Shown piece by piece: positions 1 to 11,785 of a stretch of DNA of 64,000 nucleotides. Each line of letters begins with the position of its first letter. Position 1 is the stretch's first letter. The DNA is from Diphasiastrum complanatum. Lineage: Eukaryota; Streptophyta; Lycopodiopsida; Lycopodiales; Lycopodiaceae. The notes beneath the pieces are model-generated. The model was not told the DNA's origin. It was given only the letters and a program-made list of their open reading frames with translations, and did no database searches. The DNA is taken from the NCBI GenBank assembly GCA_029204225.1, contig CM055097.1, positions 34,720,804 to 34,784,803 of the forward strand. The letters run 5' to 3'. The translations under genes and the position numbers were made by a program.

Positions 1-128
1 ATTTTTTCGAGTACTCGAATTTTTTGAATGACTCGATTTTTTCTTTCTAAACACTCGAATGTTCCCGAAGACTAGAATTTTTTCGAAGACTCAGAATTTT
101 TCCAACGACTCGATTTTTGCCAAAGACT
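1..128. repeat. Degenerate minisatellite, about 20-bp unit
   Basis: Variants of a unit reading roughly ACTCGAATTTTTTC-GAAG recur about six times head to tail. The array is cut by the window edge, so its full length is unknown. It stops just before the duplicated block starting near 133. No coding potential is seen. Confidence 0.6.
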
Positions 129-132
129 CCAT

Positions 133-414
133 CAAGTAGACGCATTGAATAATATGATTTATACAGCCAACAAATTCAGCAATGTTGCTTCTAAACAAGT
201 TGTTTCAATTACCTCTTAAACTTAACTTAGACTTTGGCCTCTAATATTGTTTTTATTTACATGGACCAAAAGTCTATTTTATTTCAAAAAGATTATTTAC
301 AAGTGCTCATTGGGCCTTGGGCTTACCCACATAGGATGCCACGACCCTCGCATCTGATTTCTACTAACTTCGACATTTTATTTATTTACATGCACGACGG
401 GAGTACCCCCAACA
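133..414 (-). mobile_element. LTR fragment of family H
   Basis: Read on the minus strand it starts TGTTGGGGGTACTCCC at 414 and contains the core GTAAGCCCAAGGCCCAATGA, which is also present in the LTRs near 1.9, 15.8, 17.7, 46.9, 61.4 and 62.3 kb. It aligns with about the first 280 bases of the LTR at 62,255 and then loses similarity, so the far end is missing. No internal region of the element is attached; the fragment was duplicated as part of the surrounding block. Confidence 0.65.
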
Positions 415-518
415 GTTGCATATAGAAAAAGAGAAATACTGAAAACATAAAATCAAAACAAGTTTGAGTTCATTGATAATTGCTTTTCGAATATATTTTT
501 TAATATATAATACTATAT

Positions 519-520
<2 letters not shown>

Positions 521-598
<78 letters not shown>
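521..598. repeat. (AC)39 microsatellite
   Basis: Uninterrupted AC dinucleotide array of 78 bp. The equivalent site in the second duplication copy (2137) has only about 13 units, so the array expanded or contracted after the duplication. Confidence 0.97.
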
Positions 599-600
<2 letters not shown>

Positions 601-1768
601 TAAATTGAAATTTTTATTCAAATAATGGGAGAGACTTGTATCCCTAATTACATTATAGACTCATGTATTATTATTTCAAATCATTTGATGTTCATCTGTT
701 TATTACCATGATTAAGGCAATTACACCTTTTGAAGTCTCGAGAAAGGTAATTCGTCCTACACATAACTACTCCCTCAAAGAGTTACTTTGCACCAATTCT
801 TAAAATGACACTATCTATTATATTGTTATTTCAAATCATTTGATGTTCAACTGTTTAATACCATGATTAAGGTGATTACACCTTTAAAGGTAATTTGTCC
901 TACACATAACAACGCCCTCAAAGAGTTACTTTGCATTTGAAGCACCAACTCTTAAATAGCACAATACGTATGCTTGCTTAAAAAAAAAAAGCATTTCCTG
1001 AAAAAAAATTTAGTATCAAAGAAAACTTACAAATATGTAAGGTTCCTTTTATCATACTTACTAACAATGAAACTGGTAGAGGAACTTTTGCAAGGTCTCT
1101 TGGATGACTTTATTTAAAGAGAATAGATTTTATGTTTAGTGTCTGTCATTAGTCCAAATAGTGTGTTTGGGAGTGGGCTCATAAGGGCCTTTCCTTATAC
1201 ATAATTTCTAAACCCAAAAGGCTAAAAATAATATTTCAATGGTTGTGACAAAAGCATTCAACACGAGAAATCAGGAAGGTCAAAACTAAATAGAGTTGGC
1301 CTATGAAATTGGAGGATCTATTTCATATTATTGTAGTGGCAAGCTGCTAAAAGTAGAAGTATCAAAAGAATTTTACAAATATGTAAGGTTCCTATTATTA
1401 TCATTGCTGAATTGGTAGACGAACTTTTGTAACGTCTCTTGGACGACTTTATTTAAAGAGAATAAATTTTATTTTTAGTGTCTATCATTAGTCCAAATAA
1501 TGTCTTTGGGAGTGGGCTCATAAGGGCCTTTCCTTATACATAATTTTTAAACCCATAAGAAAAATAATATTTCAATGGTTGTGACAAAGCATTCAATACA
1601 AGAGAAATGAGGAAGGCCAAAACTGAATAGAGTTGGGCTATGAAAATGTAGCACATATTTTATATCGTTGTAGTGGCGGGCCTCTAAAAATGAAATCAAT
1701 AGAACAATCTTGCCTATGATTCCTAGGACCATTTTTGTATCAGCCCCATTCATTCACATGCCATGATC

Positions 1769-2048
1769 AAGTAGATGCGTTGAATAATATGATTTATATG
1801 GCCAACAAATTCAGCAATGCTGCTTCTAAACAAGTTGTTTCAATTACCTCTTAAACTTAACTTAGACTTTGGCCTCTAATATTGTTTTTAATTACATGGC
1901 TCAAAGTCTAGGTTATTTCAAAAAGATTATTTACAAGTGCTCATTGGGCCATGGGCTTACGCACACAGGATGCCACGACCCTCGCATCTGATTTCTACTA
2001 ACTTCGACATTTTACTTATTTACATGCACGATGGGAGTACCCCCAACA
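1769..2048 (-). mobile_element. LTR fragment of family H (duplicated copy)
   Basis: Minus-strand start TGTTGGGGGTACTCCC at 2048, with the core CATGGCCCAATGAGCAC. It is the paralogue of 133-414 and arose through the block duplication, not through independent insertion. Confidence 0.65.
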
Positions 2049-2136
2049 GTTGCATATAGAGAAAGAGAAATACTAAAAATATAAAATCAGAGCAAGTTTG
2101 AGTTCATTGATAATTGCTTTTCGAATATATGATACT

Positions 2137-2162
<26 letters not shown>
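2137..2162. repeat. (AC)13 microsatellite
   Basis: Perfect AC array followed by AAACACAA. It is the short paralogue of the array at 521-598. Confidence 0.95.
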
Positions 2163-2169
<7 letters not shown>

Positions 2170-2735
2170 ATAAATTGAAATCTTTATTCAAATGATGGGA
2201 GAGACCTGTATCCCTAATTACATTATAGGTTCATGTATTATTATTCAAATCATTTGATGTTCAACTGTTTATTACCATGATTAAGGTGATTACACCTTTT
2301 GAAGTCTCGAGAAAGGTAATTCATCCTACACATAACGATTCCCTCAAAGAGTTACTTTCAATTTGAAGGACCAATTCTTAAAATGACACTATCTATTATA
2401 TGTTATTTCAAATCATTTGATGTTCAACTGTCTAATACCATGATTAAGGCGATTACACCTTTGAAGGTAGTTCGTCCTACACATAACGACTCCCTCAAAG
2501 AGTTACTTTGTATTTGAAGCACCAATTCTTAAATAGCACAATACGTATGCTTGCTAAAAAAAATAAAAAGCATTTGCTAAATTAGAAGTATCAAAGGAAT
2601 CTTACAAATATGTAAGGTTCTAAATAGAGTTGGGCTATGAGAATGTAGCACCTATTTTATATTGTTTTAGTGGCAGGCCTCTAAAAATTAAATCAATAGA
2701 AGAATCTTGCCTATAATTCCTGGGACCATTTTCTT

Positions 2736-3914
2736 TGAAGACTAATTTTTAATTTAGTAAAGAGACTTATTTGCCATTATGTCAAGGAAGGATCTTGAGA
2801 GAGGTTATCATGTGGGCCTTTCACTATACATAATTTTAAAACCCCTAGACATAGTATTCCAATGGATGTGACAAAATTCTTCAGTACAAGAGAACGGAGA
2901 AAGATCAAAACCAAACAAAGTTGGCCTATGAAAATGGAGCACCATATTTTGTATCGTTGTAGTGGTGGACTTCTATCCAAGGGTGGGAATGTCATAGCGT
3001 TGAAATGGTGCTTTCACCACCCTTGATTATTTGCCAACTATAGTCCAAAGGTGCAAAATAGGATGTTCCTTTGAGTATTTGTAGAAAGAGAGCCTTGACT
3101 TTGAGATGGAAGGAACCTTTGGAGTAGCTTATGAAGATCACAAAATAAAGTACAAAATCCTCATTGCTTGCCAATTAAAATAGGATGATTCTTTGAGAAT
3201 TTGCTAGGAAGGAGAGTCACCCTTGACACAAAGAAAAAAATCTCAAAATGGGAGTCTTTAGCATCAAACCCACCTTTAAAAAAAAGAATCAACAAGAAAT
3301 TCCAAAGGGAAGAAACAATGGCATCACACAATATCAAAATATTAGCCATGGTCTCTTTCTCATGATCATAGTCATTCATGTCAAACAAAGTACCAGCAAT
3401 GACAACCTCGATGCAGGAGGGAAAAAGCAGGCACTACAGTTCAACTTGTCACGCCGTCGGTTAGAAGCTTGTACTATTTCTTAATCTTTTAATTCTTATT
3501 AGCTAACACTCCATCATTCTCATGTTCCAAGAAGTTCTCATTAGCTACTTGTTTCTTAGCTTTCATTTGCCAAGAGTTATCTTCTAGAGTCATCTCTAGT
3601 GAGTAATTGACATGTGGGATCTTGTATTTCAGGTGGGTCAAGCAACTGCAGTCTCGATCAAACTTGTTGTCCAAGATATATATTCTTTTCGTATTGTTGC
3701 ACACCAGGGGACGAGTTTTGTTTAGACCATCTTGAATATAGGCTACTTGTAGCATTAGTGCTAGTTTTCAAGGACTGTGGTTTGAACATTTCCAATTTTT
3801 CTTTTTCAATCTGATTATTATTAGCTATGTGTCAATTTGTGGGTTTCAAATAATGCTACATTCAAATGTAAGCTCGGAGTGGCTGAAACTCTCTAAGTAA
3901 ACTATTTTTATTTC
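2736..3914. other. Intergenic stretch without a recognised gene
   Basis: Apart from the diverged repeat unit near 2795-2985, I see nothing identifiable. Several ORFs of 60-90 codons overlap on both strands, but none shows a recognisable motif or a repeated partner in the window. Confidence 0.5.
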
Positions 3915-4075
3915 TGTGAAGATTTGACAAAATCTAGCTTGATCATTTTGCAATTTCATGTACATATTACTTTCACACACGTGTGGAGCATGTTCCCATG
4001 TGTGGAGGGTAGTCATAATCACTTTAGTGCATTTATGTTGAGCTTGAATATTCAATAGGCCTTAAACTTGAGGTT
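3915..4075 (+). mobile_element. Diverged LTR fragment related to element D
   Basis: It starts TGTGAAGATTTGACAAAATC and continues with AATCTAGCTTG, matching the start of the LTR of element D (51,916 and 56,122). About 60 bases on it has two near-copies of CACGTGTGGAG separated by TGTTCCCA, again as in D. Similarity fades after about 160 bp. No paired LTR or internal coding region is adjacent, so this is a solo-LTR fragment or truncated end. Confidence 0.55.
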
Positions 4076-5994
4076 TGGGAGTAGTTTTCTTATTTTTTAT
4101 GGATTGATAGATGGTTCAACATATCTCTAATTACTCTATAATATCAATCAGTAGAAAAAATCATGAAGCATAAGCGTCTCGATCAAACAGACGTGAATTT
4201 TCACAAAACATTTAAAGCTAGCAAAAATACTAAAACAAATAGATAAATTTTTAAATAAAAAACGCCCCTTGAAGGAATGGCCAAGTTTATTTACACTATG
4301 GGAGTTCTTGTCCATGTAACATGATTTAAACTCATGCCCCCAACGGACAAGTAGAGTCTATGTTTACATTATGGGAGTTTCTGCACAGATCCATTTGCAG
4401 GATGTTTTGTTGGTCCATGTGGATGTAAAACACAAACTTAAATCAATAAAATTATTTTTTGAAAGGCCCTTTTAATATAGAAAGTGCATATGATTCAAAT
4501 ACATTGTAATATAGACTTTCTAGATTATGACATGTTAGGATATCAAAGTTCAATAATTTATATATCCAGTAGATTCTTATATGTCATTTTGGACAATATT
4601 TGTGGTGAGTTGTTCCATGTTTCAAATATGAATGAATTTAAAATGCATACAAATTTGTGTGTTTTGTTCTTGTGCCAGTTTTGGCTCCTCCAACAACTTG
4701 AAGATTTGCTTTACTATTACACAACATGGTAGGATTAAATTGAGTTATCTTTTTATAAGAATTTCACCACTATATTTCAAATGAGCAGTTGTTTACTATA
4801 AAATGTTAAAATGCTCATGAATGCAAGATTTTCAACATGCAATATTTTTGGCCTTTTCGTGGTCTTCCAATGCAAAAAAAGAGCTTAAAACTAAAAACTA
4901 AAAACTTCATTTATACTCTAGAACAGACTTCACTTTTCTTTCTTCGGCCTAAAACAAAACTTCACTTAATTCAGCTCCAGAAAAAACTTTAGACTTCACA
5001 TTTCTTTCTTCAGCTCTAGAAACTTTAGAATGTATTCAGGTGACTGATGTATTTTGGTAACTCAATTTGTAAAAGGAGTCAATAGTGGCTCCTCTAGGAA
5101 GCTCAAATACGTGCTTGTTGTCTGAAAAATATCTTGCAACATATGATAGATGAAATGCCTGAAAAGCTTAGAAAACCTTTTATTGTGCCTTAGCTTCTAG
5201 TTACTTGCAAAAAGTTTCATATCCTCTTCAGCTACTTGATGCCAAGAGACAAATATACGTATCCACATGTTGTAATTGCTTACAGTTTGATAGAGTCTTG
5301 TCAACAAGAAATTTGATTTTTAGGTTATGAGATTTTGTAATTTCATTCCTTTTAATGTAGGTTTTCCTTATATTTTTCAAGAGAAAGTAGTAAGTTGATT
5401 CATGACTCAATCTGCCCTTCATTTTTGGCAAGTGATAGAAACTCAATATGTTGGAACTTGATCTGTGGACAAATGTATGAAAGTTAATGTGGAGTCTGGA
5501 GTCTGGACTATATTTGAACATGTGGCCTGCACCTACTCCAGGGCGCCGATGGCTTCAGTATGGTAGTCCATGCTATGGATGGTGAAGTTGATGGTCTAAG
5601 ACTTTGTGATTGCACTCGTCCTTTATTATATCAGATATTGAATATATCTATAAATATTTATTACCTTTTGATATCAGTCTAGTTTACTACTGCAGTTTTA
5701 GATCTGTTCTACAATTTACTTAGGGGATGACCACCTGAAATTAATGTTTCTAGACCTCTTGCTTACTAAATCTATTTACCAAGAGTTTATGAACTTAGTA
5801 TGATTCCTTTGACGCTCTAATGTTTCAACTATAAGTATATTGGCTCTTGAACACAAAGCTGACCCTAGTTAGCATGCTACGTTAGCATTATAATCATCAT
5901 CTCATTTTAACATGTCATGTCAACATCTGGGTGGGATTGCCATGTCACTATAAGGATCCAAATCTGAGTCATGTATGCAGAGCCATCTAGAAGT
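4076..5994. other. AT-rich intergenic stretch
   Basis: No coding family recognised. Near 4920-5030 a short motif (AGACTTCAC-TTTCTTTCTTC) occurs twice. A 97-codon minus-strand ORF at 5228-5521 has no recognisable domain and no relative in this window. Confidence 0.4.
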
Positions 5995-6112
5995 GTCATC
6001 TAGATGGACACCGATAGGAAGATTTATAAAGGGCCCTAGAGGGACACTTGTTGGGAACTTGAGAGAGACATTTAGATGGATGCTTGTAGGAAAATTTAGA
6101 GACATCCAAAGA
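5995..6112. repeat. Degenerate minisatellite of about three units
   Basis: Three imperfect units of roughly 35-45 bp share AGATGGA--C and GTAGGAA-ATTT. On the minus strand the repeat gives a recurring Phe-Pro-Thr-Ser phrase. That reflects the repeat and is not evidence of a gene. Confidence 0.45.
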
Positions 6113-7179
6113 CTAATTTAGATGGCAAGAGAGTATAAACTTTGGACTCCCATGTTGCATTCAAATATCTAGTCCAACAGCTAACCATGGAGTTTATGGT
6201 ATCCCTTGTATCCTTACAAATGGAGGAGTAGTGTCTCCAGTTACTTCAAACTTACTTTTATAGTGCTCTCTTCTTTTGTGATGTTTCAAGACTCTATTAG
6301 CTGCGATCTCTTTTCACTTCACAATATTTGGTGAAAGTGCTTGCATTCACTTTTTAGATGATAAATACACACACAATTTAGCAAAGAGGAGTGAGGTAGT
6401 TAGTGCTGGTCATTCTTGTTATCATCATGAATTTGCAAGAGATTTGTTGCTCATTTGTCCAATGAAGCTATCTTTCTTATCTCTGTTGTTTGTGCACTGG
6501 ATATTATTATATGGGAGATTAAAGGTACCTATTTGAGTTGAGAATGTCGTGATATTAAGTATGACACTTGTGCATGCTAAATAAGATTTATCAAGAGAAT
6601 CATTTGCAAAGGCCTTGAACAATCATCTTTCTTATGGAGTTCAGGTACAAATATCTTTGCCAATTCTTCTCACATGAGTCAAGTGAAGTCATGCACGTGG
6701 ACACCTTACTAGACTGAGAGGTCTGGATAGCCGATTTATAAGAAAACAACCCACATTTTCTGATATTTGAATGCTAGTAGCTGATCCAGAAGTTACAAGA
6801 TCACCACTATCTTGTCATTTTTGTAGCTTGCCACCCATTCATAAGCAATCAAATAACTTTCTAGTACTAGAACATTGCAAACATAGTGTAAATCTGTTCT
6901 ATTACTGGGTCTGAGTATACATTCTAGTTCTGGAACAATCTAGTAAGGTGCCCATGCACCTTGACACCTTCTAGACTGTTTCAGAACTCGGTGCTTCTAT
7001 GGTTCGCAATCACAATAAGCTCGCTTGCATGGTTTTTTTTTTATCAAATATTGTTTATGTGTGACTTTCAAGATAACTAGACTTCATATTGTTTGTAAAA
7101 TCTTCTAAACAATAAAAAAGATTTGCAAGTTTGTATTGGAAAAAATTCTAACATGTGAATTTTGTTCAAAAAACATTTG
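6113..7179. other. Intergenic stretch without a recognised gene
   Basis: No domain, splice-supported exon or repeat partner recognised. A 65-codon minus-strand ORF at 6425-6622 is not supported by any motif. Confidence 0.4.
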
Positions 7180-7735
7180 GAAAAAGTGTCCATGATCCGG
7201 TTTTGGTGTCTAGTTTACCTCTAGCCTATCAAAATTTTGTCATGATGTTATTTACAGAGATCTAGGCCTACTTTCGATGCATCAAATGCTATTTTATTAC
7301 AAGAGTATATGAGATGACTCTCATGAATAGGGATGATTTTAAAGAACAAGCATTCATAGCAAAAATTCAGGGGGCAAAAATCAAGGAAAAATAAAAGGTG
7401 GAAGAACAAGGAGAAGAAAAAGCAACAAGGGAATTGAGAGAAAATCAATAGATCAAACTAGCAAGAAGTTGAAGAGAAGGCAAATTCCAACAAAAAAGGA
7501 AATTGCTTAATTTGCGGTAAGCTAGGTCATTACACAAAAAGAATGTTGAGAAAACAAATTCCAAAGGACTTGATACGAATATTAGTGTTTTTGATCTTGG
7601 CAATTGCGAATTGTTTTCAGCATCAACATCTTCATGTGATTTCTCAAGAAAAGATGGATGTTGGTTTATCAATAATGGTGCATCAAACTCATGACATCGC
7701 AACAAAATTGGTTATTTAGTTTTTGACAATTGTCG
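7180..7735 (+). pseudogene. Copia gag-protease relic
   Basis: Around 7190 the plus strand reads a gag-type phrase, DPVLVSSLPLAYQNFV. A lysine-rich segment follows, then a zinc-knuckle relic near 7505-7550 (CLICGKLGHYTKR, with the final Cys lost) and a protease-like WFINNGAS near 7660, where active Copia proteases have Asp-Ser-Gly-Ala. Stops and frame changes break it throughout. In life this region would encode the nucleocapsid and the aspartic protease that processes the polyprotein. No LTRs were found beside it, so it is an old orphan fragment. Confidence 0.6.
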
Positions 7736-8354
7736 ATTGCCACCATTCCTTCTAACTTTGTTACTTATAAATTATGTTGGTAACAAATTATATGGTTTTC
7801 TTAAAGAACTGAAATGGACCTTTACCTTGCTAAAGAAAATAGTTTTCCAATCGACTAATACATTGGAACTGACGTTATGAGACTTGCTAAGTGAACTTGT
7901 AAGCATTAAAGTTTTGCAAGCCTCATTATTGTGTGTTCACTTTTAGTCTTAGATCTAATGTAGAGATATGTTATTTAGTTAGAAAAAGACGATGTACTTC
8001 AGATTTCGAGACTAGAATGGATTGCACACGTACACTTCAATGCAAAGACTATTGATTAGGTTGTCTTTACAATGTCTTTTTGTGATAGTGTTGCTACTAT
8101 GTTTTAGCTTCTTGTTTTTAAACTACTAGTATTTACAATTCTTTTTTGTTTCTTCTTATGAAAGATGCTTGCTTCACTACTTGATTTTGTTGTTCTTTTA
8201 GTAATGAGTGGGTTCCTCCTTGATGATTTTCTATAGATACCATATTGTTTATATGGTGATGGAGTTCTATGATATTTTATCATATATTCAGACTTTTACT
8301 TGAGGATCCATTTATTACAGATACTTGAGTATGTTTGTCACCATTAATTAGAGA
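7736..8354. other. Intergenic stretch without a recognised gene
   Basis: AT-rich sequence; nothing identifiable on either strand. Confidence 0.4.
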
Positions 8355-8519
8355 GCTGAATGAGGCCTAATGATTGTATATTGCAAAAGTGCTAGTTGAT
8401 TTTTCTTGTCAACTTGTTTCAAGTTTATAGAAATAGCTTTCAAGATAATGAAATGCAAATTGATGTTTTGCACTTTTCAGCATAGCTACTCCCATCTTAA
8501 GCAATGATTAATAGCTGAC
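8355..8519 (+). repeat. Locus J1, left segment (interrupted by Copia A)
   Basis: These bases match the reverse complement of 29,775-29,935 over about 160 bp, with scattered substitutions. Read in this direction, both copies contain TTTTGCACTTTTCAG followed by CATAGCTA, which looks like a pyrimidine-rich 3' splice site. The matching exon-like part of J1 lies on the far side of element A at 14,707-14,868, in the same order and spacing as in J2. The segment ends at CTGAC, which also follows A's other LTR. Confidence 0.65.
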
Positions 8520-8523
8520 ATAC

Positions 8524-8792
8524 TTAGAATTTGCTTTGCACAGGAACACCGATCATGCTACACAGTAACACAGACAGAAAACACTCTCCATAGCAAGCTC
8601 ACATAGCAACTGTATTTCTCAAAATGAAATTACATTGTACATTTAGTTGTTCACTCAGGCAACCCATGCATGACCCAGGTTGCCGTTGGAGGGACGCGTG
8701 TCCCGTCGACTTGCCTCGTGGCGAGGCCAACTGGTCCTTATCCACTGATAGGACCCACAAACAGTAACACAGTGATTCTACTTTAATTCTAA
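8524..8792 (-). repeat. 3' LTR of Copia A
   Basis: 269 bp, paired with 14,265-14,533. It differs from its partner by about 20 substitutions and small indels counted by eye. It contains a GC-rich patch, GGGACGCGTGTCCC, a palindrome shared in shape by both LTRs. Confidence 0.9.
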
Positions 8793-8848
8793 CTCTCTCT
8801 CTTAAAGTAGAGTCTACTTTTTATACAGTCATATACATAGCTTTAAAG

Positions 8849-10519
8849 TCAACAAACTTTAAGTATAGAAAGTTTTGATCTAAACTTATCAAACTTTTCT
8901 CCAGTAAGTGGCTTAGTGAAAATATCAGCTAGTTGTTCTTCTGTGCTACAATGAACAACATGAATTTCACGACTCAGCAGCCTCTCACGTATAAAGTGAT
9001 ACTGAATCTCAATGTGTTTAGTTCTCGCATGAAACACTGGATTCTTTGCTAGCTGAATGCCACTCTGACTGTCGCTACGTAAAGTCGTGGGATTTTTCTG
9101 CTTCATGCCAATTTCTTCCAAGATTTGTCTCAACCATATAGCTTCCTGTGTTGCACTACACATTGCCTTATACTCTGCTTCTGTGGTGGAAAGAGCAATT
9201 GTACTTTGCTTCTTACTAGACCAGGAAAAGCAACTACCACAAAACTGGAATACATACCCTATGGTGGATCTACGATCATCATTGTCACCTCCCCAATCCA
9301 CATCCACATAGCCACACAACTCAGGTAAACCATCATGCTTCCTGTAAATCAAGCCATACTCTGAAGTGCCTTTCACATAACGCAAAATGCGTTTAGCTGC
9401 CTTCCAATGCATTTCCGTAGGTGCTGCCATAAACTGACTTACAATGCCAACAACATAGCATATATCTGGTCTAGTCGTGGTAAGGTAAATCAAGCTCCCC
9501 ACTAACTGTCTATACAGCGTAGCATCAAATGACTGTGACTCATCAAGCTTAGAAAGCTTTTTACCTGGTTCAATAGGAGTGTTTGCTGGTTTGCAATCCT
9601 GCAACCTAAACCTGTGCAGCAACTCTTTGACATACTTTATCTGTGTTAAACCCACTTCGTGTCCTTTTTGCCACACTTCTACTCCAAGGTAGTAATGGAT
9701 CAGGCTGAGATCTGTCATCTCGAATTGTTCCATGAGGTCTTTCTTGATCATGTCTATCATCTCTTGATTATTTCCCCTAATAATCAAGTCATCAACGTAA
9801 AGAGCAATCAAAGCAACCATACCATCAAAGCATAAGACATATAGATTTGGATCAGAATGTGTTCTCACCATCCCCTTTGAACAAAAGTAGACATCAGTCC
9901 TGCTATACCACGCACGTGGTGCTTGTTTAAGACCATAAAGCGCTTTCTTCAAGCAACATACTTTATTTTCCTGTCCCTTTGCTACAAAGCCTTCAGGTTG
10001 ATCCATGAACACTTCTTCTTCTAACTCACCATTTAGAAAAGCAGATTTCACATCCATCTGATGGAAAGGCCAACCAAAATGTGAAGCTAAAGCAACAAGT
10101 AGACGTAGAGTATTCCACTTACAAACTTGCGCAAAGGTCTCCTCATAGTCGACGCCTTTATTTTGTGCGTACCCTTTGATCACCAATCTTGCCTTATGCT
10201 TTGCTATACTTCCATCTGCATGATCCTTAGTCTTGTATACCCATTTGCAACCAATGGGTTTCTTGCCAACGGGTGGTTCTACTAAGTCCCATGTGCTATG
10301 CTTAGCAATTGACTCCATCTCCTCTCCCATGGCCTTCACCCAAATGTCATCATCCTTCGCTTCACCATAAGTTGAAGGTTCTTTGCTTTGAATAATGCTA
10401 GATAAGAGAGCATAATTTGCCTCATACCTTTCAGGTTGAGTCTTCTCTCTTGTTGATCTTCGTAGCTCTCCCTGGTTAGATGATCCTGGAAAGTCATCTA
10501 TGTTGCGGCTCTCCAACAA
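8849..10519 (-). CDS. Copia A reverse transcriptase-RNase H half of pol
   Basis: The 556-codon frame is open. It carries the Copia RT entry phrase KARLVIKGYAQ (about residues 109-119), the first catalytic Asp in QMDVKSAFLNG (D156), ALYGLKQAPRAWY (193-205), and the active-site YVDD at 241-244. The RNase H half follows with D406 in YVDVDW, the TTEAEY block ending at 450, D483 in RSDSQSG, and the C-terminal LADIFTKPL (530-538). These parts would copy element RNA into DNA and remove the RNA strand. The reading frame is an isolated piece of a longer polyprotein because integrase upstream is frameshifted, so expression from this ATG is doubtful. One oddity is AQVCKWNTL where relatives have PVAKM. 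Confidence 0.85.
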   Translation of the reverse strand: MLESRNIDDFPGSSNQGELRRSTREKTQPERYEANYALLSSIIQSKEPSTYGEAKDDDIWVKAMGEEMESIAKHSTWDLVEPPVGKKPIGCKWVYKTKDHADGSIAKHKARLVIKGYAQNKGVDYEETFAQVCKWNTLRLLVALASHFGWPFHQMDVKSAFLNGELEEEVFMDQPEGFVAKGQENKVCCLKKALYGLKQAPRAWYSRTDVYFCSKGMVRTHSDPNLYVLCFDGMVALIALYVDDLIIRGNNQEMIDMIKKDLMEQFEMTDLSLIHYYLGVEVWQKGHEVGLTQIKYVKELLHRFRLQDCKPANTPIEPGKKLSKLDESQSFDATLYRQLVGSLIYLTTTRPDICYVVGIVSQFMAAPTEMHWKAAKRILRYVKGTSEYGLIYRKHDGLPELCGYVDVDWGGDNDDRRSTIGYVFQFCGSCFSWSSKKQSTIALSTTEAEYKAMCSATQEAIWLRQILEEIGMKQKNPTTLRSDSQSGIQLAKNPVFHARTKHIEIQYHFIRERLLSREIHVVHCSTEEQLADIFTKPLTGEKFDKFRSKLSILKVC

Positions 10520-11720
10520 TCTCTCAAACCACTTAGGGAGCTTTTGTCAGGTGATCGGCTTCCTGGTGAAAATGTATCCCACGGTACATCCTTCTCCTTG
10601 TGTTTGTCACCTGCAACTTCAATCCTTCTTGCAGCAAAAGGTTTGTCCCTACCTCTCCAACCTGTCTCTTGAGGTTGAGTAGTAGTATCTTGAGATGTAT
10701 CCTCATGTTCATCACTCAGAAGGTCAATGAATGGATCATCATCAGGTGGTATCCTCACTATACCATCTTTCCCAGTGGATGTGTCTATCTTCTCAGCATC
10801 CTCATCTTCATACATCTTGGATTCATCAAAGATAACATCACGACTTATATGGATTTTGTTTTCCACTGGATCAAAACATCTATAGCCCTTCACACAATCA
10901 TCATATCCTAGGAATATGCACTTGATAGCTTTTACATCAAGTTTACGTCTCTCTTCCTTAGGAATGTGTACAAAGGCCTTACATCCAAAGATTCACAAGT
11001 GGTTCACCTTTGGCTTCTTCTTTGTGAATGCTTCCTCAGGTAATATCTTTGGTATGGCAATGGTAGGACTTCTATTTTGAAGATAGACTGTCGTGCTACA
11101 TGCTTCTAACCAAAAATCTTTTGGTAGTTTTATCTCAGCTAACATAGATCTGGCACTTTCCACAATTGTACGATTCTTGCGCTCAGCTACACCATTGAGA
11201 GCAGGAGTATGATCTTGCGTAAATTGTCTTTTAATCTTTTAATCTCACATTGATCACAAAGATCATTGAAGTCATTAGACTTGTACTCACTTCCACTATC
11301 TGATCTTAGGACTTTGATCTTCCTACCTGTCTGATTTTTGACCAATGCTTTGAAGCTCTTGAAGTTATCAAATGCATCTGATTTCTTCTTCAAGAAGTAG
11401 ATCCACGTCCTACATGACATATCATCAATAAAGGTCATGAAATAGAAGGCTCTATTTAAAGACATGGTCCTCATAGGCCGCATAAATCTGTGTGGATTAA
11501 ATCCAAGATGTTCTTTGCTCTTGCAACACCCCCTTTATTGAACTTCTCTCGATGCTGCTTCCCATATACACAGGATTCGCACATCGATTTCAAGTGAGGT
11601 AGGCAATCCAGTTACCATCTCCAATTTTCTCATCAAATTGAGGCTTCCCAAGTTCAAGTGACCAAGCCTCTTATGCCACAACTCAGTTTGCGATGGAATG
11701 GACGATACAAGTCCGTTTGC
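10498..11720 (-). pseudogene. Copia A integrase, frameshifted
   Basis: The minus strand shows the GAG-pre-integrase His motif (WHKRLGHLN near 11,700), the Cys pair (CESC near 11,580), the first catalytic Asp in HTDLCG, the second in VLRSDSGSEY (about 11,290) and the glutamate-bearing NGVAERKNR (about 11,200), but in different frames. A tandem copy of CTTTTAAT at 11,228-11,243 explains one frameshift. A stop in front of IFGCKAF near 11,000 sits where an Arg codon is usual. The C-terminal part (GYRCFDPVENKIHISRDVIFDE, about 10,800-10,890) is open. It would have inserted the cDNA into the genome but cannot be made intact here. Confidence 0.8.
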
Positions 11721-11785
11721 CCCTTAATTGTAGCATTCAAATTGTACAATTTTGTATTGGGCTCTCTTACTCCATCCGCAATAAC

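Larger units (their letters stand above)
133..1768. repeat. Copy 1 of a 1.6-kb tandem duplication
   Basis: The sequence starting CAAGTAGACGCATTGAATAA recurs at 1769 with small changes, and the match continues through the LTR fragment, the AC microsatellite and the repeats near 640-950. Copy 1 also holds two tandem units of about 345 bp (near 1025-1370 and 1371-1735), marked by GGGAGTGGGCTCATAAGGGC. Inside 669-945 is a shorter tandem pair of about 160 bp carrying ACTCCCTCAAAGAGTTACTTT. No gene is visible, and the short ORFs here do not resemble proteins. Confidence 0.75.
1769..2735. repeat. Copy 2 of the tandem duplication, with internal deletion
   Basis: It starts CAAGTAGATGCGTTGAATAA and follows copy 1 through the LTR fragment (minus strand, start at 2048), AC array and CAAAGAGTTACTTT repeats. 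Near 2615 it jumps directly to sequence equivalent to copy 1 near 1625, so one to two of the 345-bp units are deleted. A further diverged unit is visible at about 2795-2985. Confidence 0.7.

Noticed and set aside
1-2735. Tandem AT-rich repeats as a CRISPR array
   Set aside because: Repeats are long, degenerate and lack unique equal-length spacers; the setting is a plant nuclear genome.
8692-8705. GGGACGCGTGTCCC as a transposon end or operator
   Set aside because: It is inside both LTRs of element A and simply part of the LTR; no independent duplication or second copy outside.
9087-9328. Plus-strand ORFs inside the Copia A RT region
   Set aside because: Antisense shadows of the minus-strand RT-RNase H frame, with no motif of their own. 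The same holds for plus-strand ORFs at 10,500-10,911, 11,693 and 12,173.
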